This document shows positions 59,400 to 64,000 of a DNA stretch of 64,000 bases, in pieces (position 1 is the stretch's first letter; every line of letters starts with the position of its first letter). Source of the DNA: Burhinus oedicnemus (taxonomy: Eukaryota > Chordata > Aves > Charadriiformes > Burhinidae); contig VFFE01006834.1 in NCBI GenBank assembly GCA_008921705.1, positions 383,115 through 447,114 on the forward strand. Direction: 5' to 3'. The translations under genes were made by a program, and so were the position numbers. The notes below the pieces were generated by a model that was not told the origin of the DNA, did no database searches, and saw only the letters and a program-made list of their open reading frames with translations.

Positions 59400-59625
59400 T
59401 GGTTTACTTCCATTTTACAGATGAGCACGGAAGGGCTGAAGGCCAAACTCACAAAGCCATTTATTTTCTTTGGAAAACCAGTCAATGGGAATTAAATGGT
59501 TTTAGGCCCCTGTATTCCTGCTTTGTGGACTGGGGCTTAGCTTACTGCTGCAGGTCACAGGGAGAGTCAGGGCAAGAGCAGGAGTTTGAACACAGGTCTC
59601 CAAGTACCCACATGAATAACTTACC
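59400..59625 (-). repeat. MIR SINE split by a nested element (minus orientation)
   Basis: The left part, TACTTCCATTTTACAGATGAG followed by ACGGAAGGGCTGAAG, and the right part, CTTAGCTTACTGCTGCAGGTCA followed by GGGCAAGAGCAGGAGTTTGAA and CACAGGTCTCC, together give one minus-oriented MIR (CATTTTACAGATGAGG..., AAGTNACTTGC...GGTCAC, GCAGAGCNGGNTTNGAACCCAGGTCTCC). The core is interrupted by about 96 bases of foreign sequence at 59441-59536. Confidence 0.75.
59441..59536. mobile_element. Palindromic MITE-like insertion inside the MIR
   Basis: The ends GGCCAAACTCACAAAGC (59441-59457) and GCTTTGTGGACTGGGGC (59520-59536) are imperfect terminal inverted repeats with a perfect 8-bp core (CACAAAGC / GCTTTGTG). 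The middle, GAAAACCAGTCAATGGGAATT and TTTTAGGCCCCTGTATTCCT, resembles the amniote repeat with CAATGGGAGTTAGGCGCCTAAATACC units as I recall it. The flanking GCTGAAG (before) and GCTTAG (after) look like a decayed duplication of the MIR target. It is related in style to the element at 21488. Non-autonomous, no coding capacity; family name not certain. Confidence 0.6.
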
Positions 59626-62600
59626 ATCGCAGTCTGGCCCGCTCTGATCCTGTGCCTGGCAGGGTACAAGTTGTGATAAGATCAAACAGGAGAGATTTGG
59701 ATACCAGCACCAACAAGCAGCTCAGAAAACAAATCTTTAACAGGAAAGGTTTCTTTCCAAGTGCGGACTGATTCCTGCTTACGGTTCTAATTCTCTTCAA
59801 CATATTCCGGAGCTCTCGAGAGATGCATTGCAGAGCTTTATCTGCTTTCTGCTTGAGGCAAGTTTTTACAGAGAGACAGCAGTTAGGATGGTTTCTACAG
59901 AAGAAATGGTTACGAGTTCAGTTGAGACAGCCGGGTATGCGATAAAGTGTGGTTTGAACGTAAGTATTGCTCAAGCGGTATGATTCACAGTTTTTGTAAC
60001 TCCTCGCAAGTTTGCTGGAGGCATTAGCAAAGCTCTTGACTCGAGATGTTCTGTTTTGGAACCGGATCCCCTGGCTGTGCATCCCTAGCAAGTTAAATTT
60101 GTAGCTTCTAGGTGGCTATAAACAAGAAATATTACAGAAACTGCTTTTCCAGCCACTGAATAGCCCTGAATATTAGATGACACTTCAGTTTTAAAAGATC
60201 TACCCACAACGTAGCTTAAAGTTGAATATTTGCAGAAGACATCATATTTTCAGCCATGGCACAACTGTAAAGGAAATTTTCTTTTTCTCTGGTGTATGAG
60301 GTAGCTTTACAGGGTCCGTGCCCTGTAATAAAACTGAAGAAAGTAGTCTTCTCTGATTTTCCCTTTTTATTTATTCATCCTCTCTTCCGTGCCTGTTTAA
60401 CTGGAGACTCTGTATTCTAAATACAGGACGGAAGGGAAGAGCGGTGGTTTCCCCTCGTAGGAACTGCTGAATATACCTGATGGGTTTGTGGGTGATGCCA
60501 CACAGACTTCGGAGTATCCGCTGGCCTAAAGCCAAAACAAATGCCTTGTTGCGAGGATGTGATGCGTTAGCAGAAGTGGAGAAATAAAGATAGAAAACGT
60601 GTGGCATTTATCCAGTGAGTCTGATTCTCTGCATTTGGTACGGTGGCTTATACCTTTGTAAAGTTAACAGCAAAATAGTTCTGGTATTTATTTCAGCTGT
60701 GTTATGTGAATGAGGACTCGAGATAGGAGCGACTTATATCTGCTTTGTAAGTGCTGCGAAGGACAAGGCAATGATAAATCTGGTCTGTTATGCTAAGCTG
60801 TGCTTCTGAACTGCAGAGAGGGGGATTTGCCAATGATCAGCACTGTACAAGAATGTAATCCCTCTGGTTTTTTGATCATCAAATTTATCTTCACTGTATC
60901 TGTTTCCTAGGGGAAGAATAAGCCAGCAAATGGAAAGGTTACATATTGCTCTATTTCTTAAACTTTTGTTCTTTACTGGTTTTTTTCAGCCTGAATGCTA
61001 GAAGGAGGTTTCTTTTGCAGATGGAAAGTTGAACCGTTGTTTCTTTTTTTTTTTCCTTTAATTGCACAAAGGTTCTGATCCTTTTCCTAGTGAAAAATAT
61101 TACCAAGCTCGACCTTAAGTGATGCAGTCCTCTGGTCCTATCTGAGCTCTCTTTCTCTCTCTCACCCCCCTTATTTTCTAATCACCGTTCTTTCATTTTA
61201 AAATCTGCCTTCATCAGTCTTTTGTGTGAGGTTGTATGCCACATGCCAAGAACAGCGGTAGAGTTAAGTTGTTCCCAGAGAAGGAGAAAGAAAATCAAGA
61301 GGAATATGAGGCAGTAGGAGCTTAGCAGACAGAAAAGCTAGTGTGTTGAGTAGTTTGACTTCTTGACCCACAAGATGGAAAAGAGTTGTTTCAAAATAGA
61401 TTTTTATTTTGAAAAGCTCAGTAATTATAACCCATTATTATGTGGAGGTTTTTGGTTTGGTTAAAAAAAAAATCTGCGTTTGGAGCATTTACCATCCTGC
61501 ATAATCCTTGAGTAGTTCTTCTAATTCTGGCCTTTTCCTTGCTTATTTCTGTATCGTCTGTCCAAAGAGCTATGTTTGTCCTGCTCGCTTGCCTGTGCAG
61601 AGGGATGTCTCCGGTCTCCCCGCGTGCTTGTACGGCTTCGTTTGTGATACAGAAATAAATGATGTGGAAGTTTCAGTCTCTCCCTATGTAGCGCTGTTTC
61701 CTAGTTGTTTTTACCTATGCTGTCTCAAGGTGGTTTCTTTGTCTTGACTCCTGGAGAGCAGATTTTCTGGTCTAGTCTTGAGACTACCGTGGCAGCAAAG
61801 CTAACCTCTTCTGTGGCTCCCGACTCGGTTCCTTTCTGCAGCCGTGACATTTTGGTGAGCATCGGGAGACCTTTAGAATACACTGGACTTCCCTGGTGCT
61901 GTACCAATTTTTCCACAAGACAAAGAATACAGAGGTGCTTCTGATTTGATTTACAAACCGTAATACATTTTTTATGAACGCTGAGTGCTGTGCTAATGAA
62001 TGGTGCCAGTGTGAGAGCCTGGAGGCTGAAGTCATCTGTTTAGCCCTAGTGCAGGAAGAGCAGGGATGAGAGCCGTCCAAGCCCACATCCATTTACTCTA
62101 ACCCTAGCAGTAAGGGGGGGGATACCCTTTAAATGTAAGATTTATTGGCCCACTAACTCCTTGGCCTCAGTCCGTGGCCTGCCAACGAAAGTGCCATTTG
62201 AATTATTCAGCGAACACCGTATGTATCTGGAGACTGGAGGAGCCCGCAGTCAGCGGTGTGCCAAAAGCTCCGCTGGAGGGAAATACGATTTCATTGCAGA
62301 AGTCTCCTGGTAAAGTTGGCAGGACATTGGGCAAAAATAAAGGACTGATGCTCTTGGGCATGGAATAAAAAAGGTTAAAGGAGGACATATTCTTTACTTG
62401 AAGAAAGTATTGTTTAAGAAGGCAATGTAATTTGGTGCTGAGACGGCATGTGGATTTTGGTCAGTATATGCAGATTTTGTACAACTACAGATACAGACAT
62501 GCCAGATTTTTATTTTTGGGAGGTAGTTTGAAATTTAAAAAATTATTTCTATTCCAAATCGGAACAAAATGTACAAATTAGAAAGCTATGTGAAGGGAAA

Positions 62601-62779
62601 AAAAAATTCCAGAAGTTTCAATATAGAACTGAAGAGTTGCTCAATTATTTAGACAAACTGAAACTATTTGTGTTTCATATTACTCAGTGTGGCACTTGAT
62701 AACTGTTCAGTTGGATTCTCTCCACCATGAAAATCCCGTTTTTCCAAGGAGAAAAATTTTTGGCCCTGCTGTGACACGA
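59626..62779. other. Unassigned non-coding DNA
   Basis: There is a T11 run at about 61044-61054 and a CT-rich tract at about 61146-61162. Short frames have no known motif. No dispersed repeat is recognised. Confidence 0.6.
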
Positions 62780-62860
62780 AGCTGACCCTTGAACTCGGGC
62801 GCAGGCATCTGGGTGGAACATGCGCAGTGCCAGCCTGCGCCGGCAGGCGAACGCGTTTCT
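62780..62860. other. CpG cluster with GC hairpin
   Basis: About eight CpGs occur in about 70 bases (ACTCGGGCGCAGG, CATGCGCAGTGCC, GCCTGCGCCGGCAGGCGAAC). GCCTGC-GCCG-GCAGGC (62833-62848) can form a 6-bp stem. CATGCGCA is one half of the GCGCATGCGC-type NRF1 site. It is too short for a CpG island. Confidence 0.5.
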
Positions 62861-64000
62861 GCATCAGATCAGGACGTTTCTGTGCATGGCTTCACTATAC
62901 TGAATAACAGGGCTGTATACAAATATGGGATCATTACTGTAAATGGGCGACTAGTATGTTGTAGCACAGGGAATAAAACAAATTCACATTTTGTTTTAGG
63001 AGCTGGCTTAGTGCTCTGTCTCTGCCTAACCTGTTGTGGCTGAGCGGTGCGAGAGCAGTGACGCCCTCTTTGTTGGCCTGAAGTTTTAAAGCGAGCATCC
63101 CTAGGGACTCTTTTTCTCTCCACACCCCTTTTCATTTCTTTTCATTCCTCAAACAAAGAAAACAAACACTTTGTGAGAATGTGGCCGTGCTCCTCGTGGA
63201 GCAAACACATTTATTTAAGGTCCGGCACTGTGAAATAAACCCAGAGCCAGCGGGCATAGATTTCCCTTGGCTGCAAGGGCTGCGTACCCTGTGAGCGGTC
63301 TCGGGGATATAAGTTCTGTAAAGCATGTCTGGGATGGAGCGGTGCGTTACCAGTAACACGCCTGTTGTGTTAGAAGCACTCGGAGTCGTGCCCTGAATTC
63401 TGCCGGAGCTTGTGCTCGCGGAGCAGTGATGGGCCAAAAGGGCAGCCAGCGTGGGCCGGCATGGCCCTGCTCGCTGTGGGATCTGCCCTGGGCACTTTGC
63501 CGAGTTATAAAGGTTGTAGGTGTACGAAAGGACAGGTACTTATCGACAGATGATTTGAGAAGTGTGAAAGACTGTATGTGGAGGAGTTAGAGGGAACGTG
63601 GCAAAGACTATTCCGATGCCTGTGGAGGACACAGATTCCTTGCTAGGAAAGGCCAGTATTTCAGACAGCATATACTCAAAAAAGGCAGAGTCACAGTTGT
63701 AACGAAGGCAGATGATTTGGTCAAATCTTCAAGAAAGAGGTAACCTTGAACTTTGCTAAAACTTTTGTAATATCTAGAAAAATCTCTAGAAAAAACACGA
63801 TGGGGCTTTAGGCTGGCCAGAAGCTGGGTGGAGTGAGAGCTTTCAGGATCTCTTTCTTTTGGCAGGAGTACACAGGTTTCTGGCTAAATCAGTCTGAGCA
63901 GAGTCAGCTGTGTGTGCTTTGCCTCCTACAAACCTGGCCGACCTCAAGAAAAACAGTTCGGTGGCTCTGTAATCTAAGCTGGCATTGCTCAGCACTTCTC
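62861..64000. other. Unassigned DNA, GC-richer 63220-63500
   Basis: No gene or repeat is recognised. 63220-63500 has above-average GC and scattered CpGs but no clear promoter elements. The remainder, to the end of the window, is ordinary unique DNA. Confidence 0.6.

Overview
This window looks like non-coding nuclear DNA of a bird. The strongest evidence is a well-preserved 3' end of a CR1 LINE at about 49115-49515 on the minus strand. Its reverse complement encodes the C-terminal end of the CR1 reverse-transcriptase protein and carries the CR1 3' untranslated tail. An older CR1 3' fragment lies at about 16789-16990. CR1 as the main repeat, low overall repeat density, slightly AT-rich isochore-like DNA, and scattered fossil MIR and MITE-like repeats shared by amniotes fit a bird best. 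A crocodilian or turtle is less likely, because those genomes usually carry many more repeats per 64 kb. The identification rests on repeat content alone, since no gene was recognised.

I found no protein-coding exon I can defend. The longest open frames reach about 225 codons. They lie in strand-asymmetric or GC-rich DNA, show no recognisable domain, and have no convincing splice context. I also saw no tRNA, rRNA, known microRNA, CRISPR array or bacterial-type operon. The window is best read as the inside of a very long intron or a gene desert.

Layout. 1-16.8 kb holds unique DNA with four fossil MIR SINEs (about 1280, 2380, 7078 and 8028), short inverted-repeat clusters (3465-3494 and 4727-4776), a G-quadruplex motif (8330) and a block with an iterated GTTATTTGTG word (10161-10390). 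16.8-31.4 kb holds the old CR1 fragment, a palindromic MITE-like element (21488-21587) beside a possible tRNA-type SINE head, a tight CpG cluster (27298-27348) and a minus-strand G-quadruplex motif (30845). 31.4-49.1 kb holds a MIR, a run of three hairpins (35283-35331) and several A-run/C-step simple tracts. 49.1-64 kb holds the good CR1 copy, the best MIR (51846-52060), a GC-rich hairpin cluster (54989-55075), a C-rich G4 tract (56388), a long purine-rich stretch (about 58470-59150), and a MIR interrupted by a nested MITE-like element (59400-59625).

There is no set of genes acting together here. The most informative signals are the layered fossil repeats, which record at least three ages of insertion, and several AT-rich blocks dense in homeodomain-type TAATTA words that could be conserved non-coding enhancers. 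I found no clear candidate for an undescribed biological system; the nested-element locus and the hairpin clusters deserve the first look.
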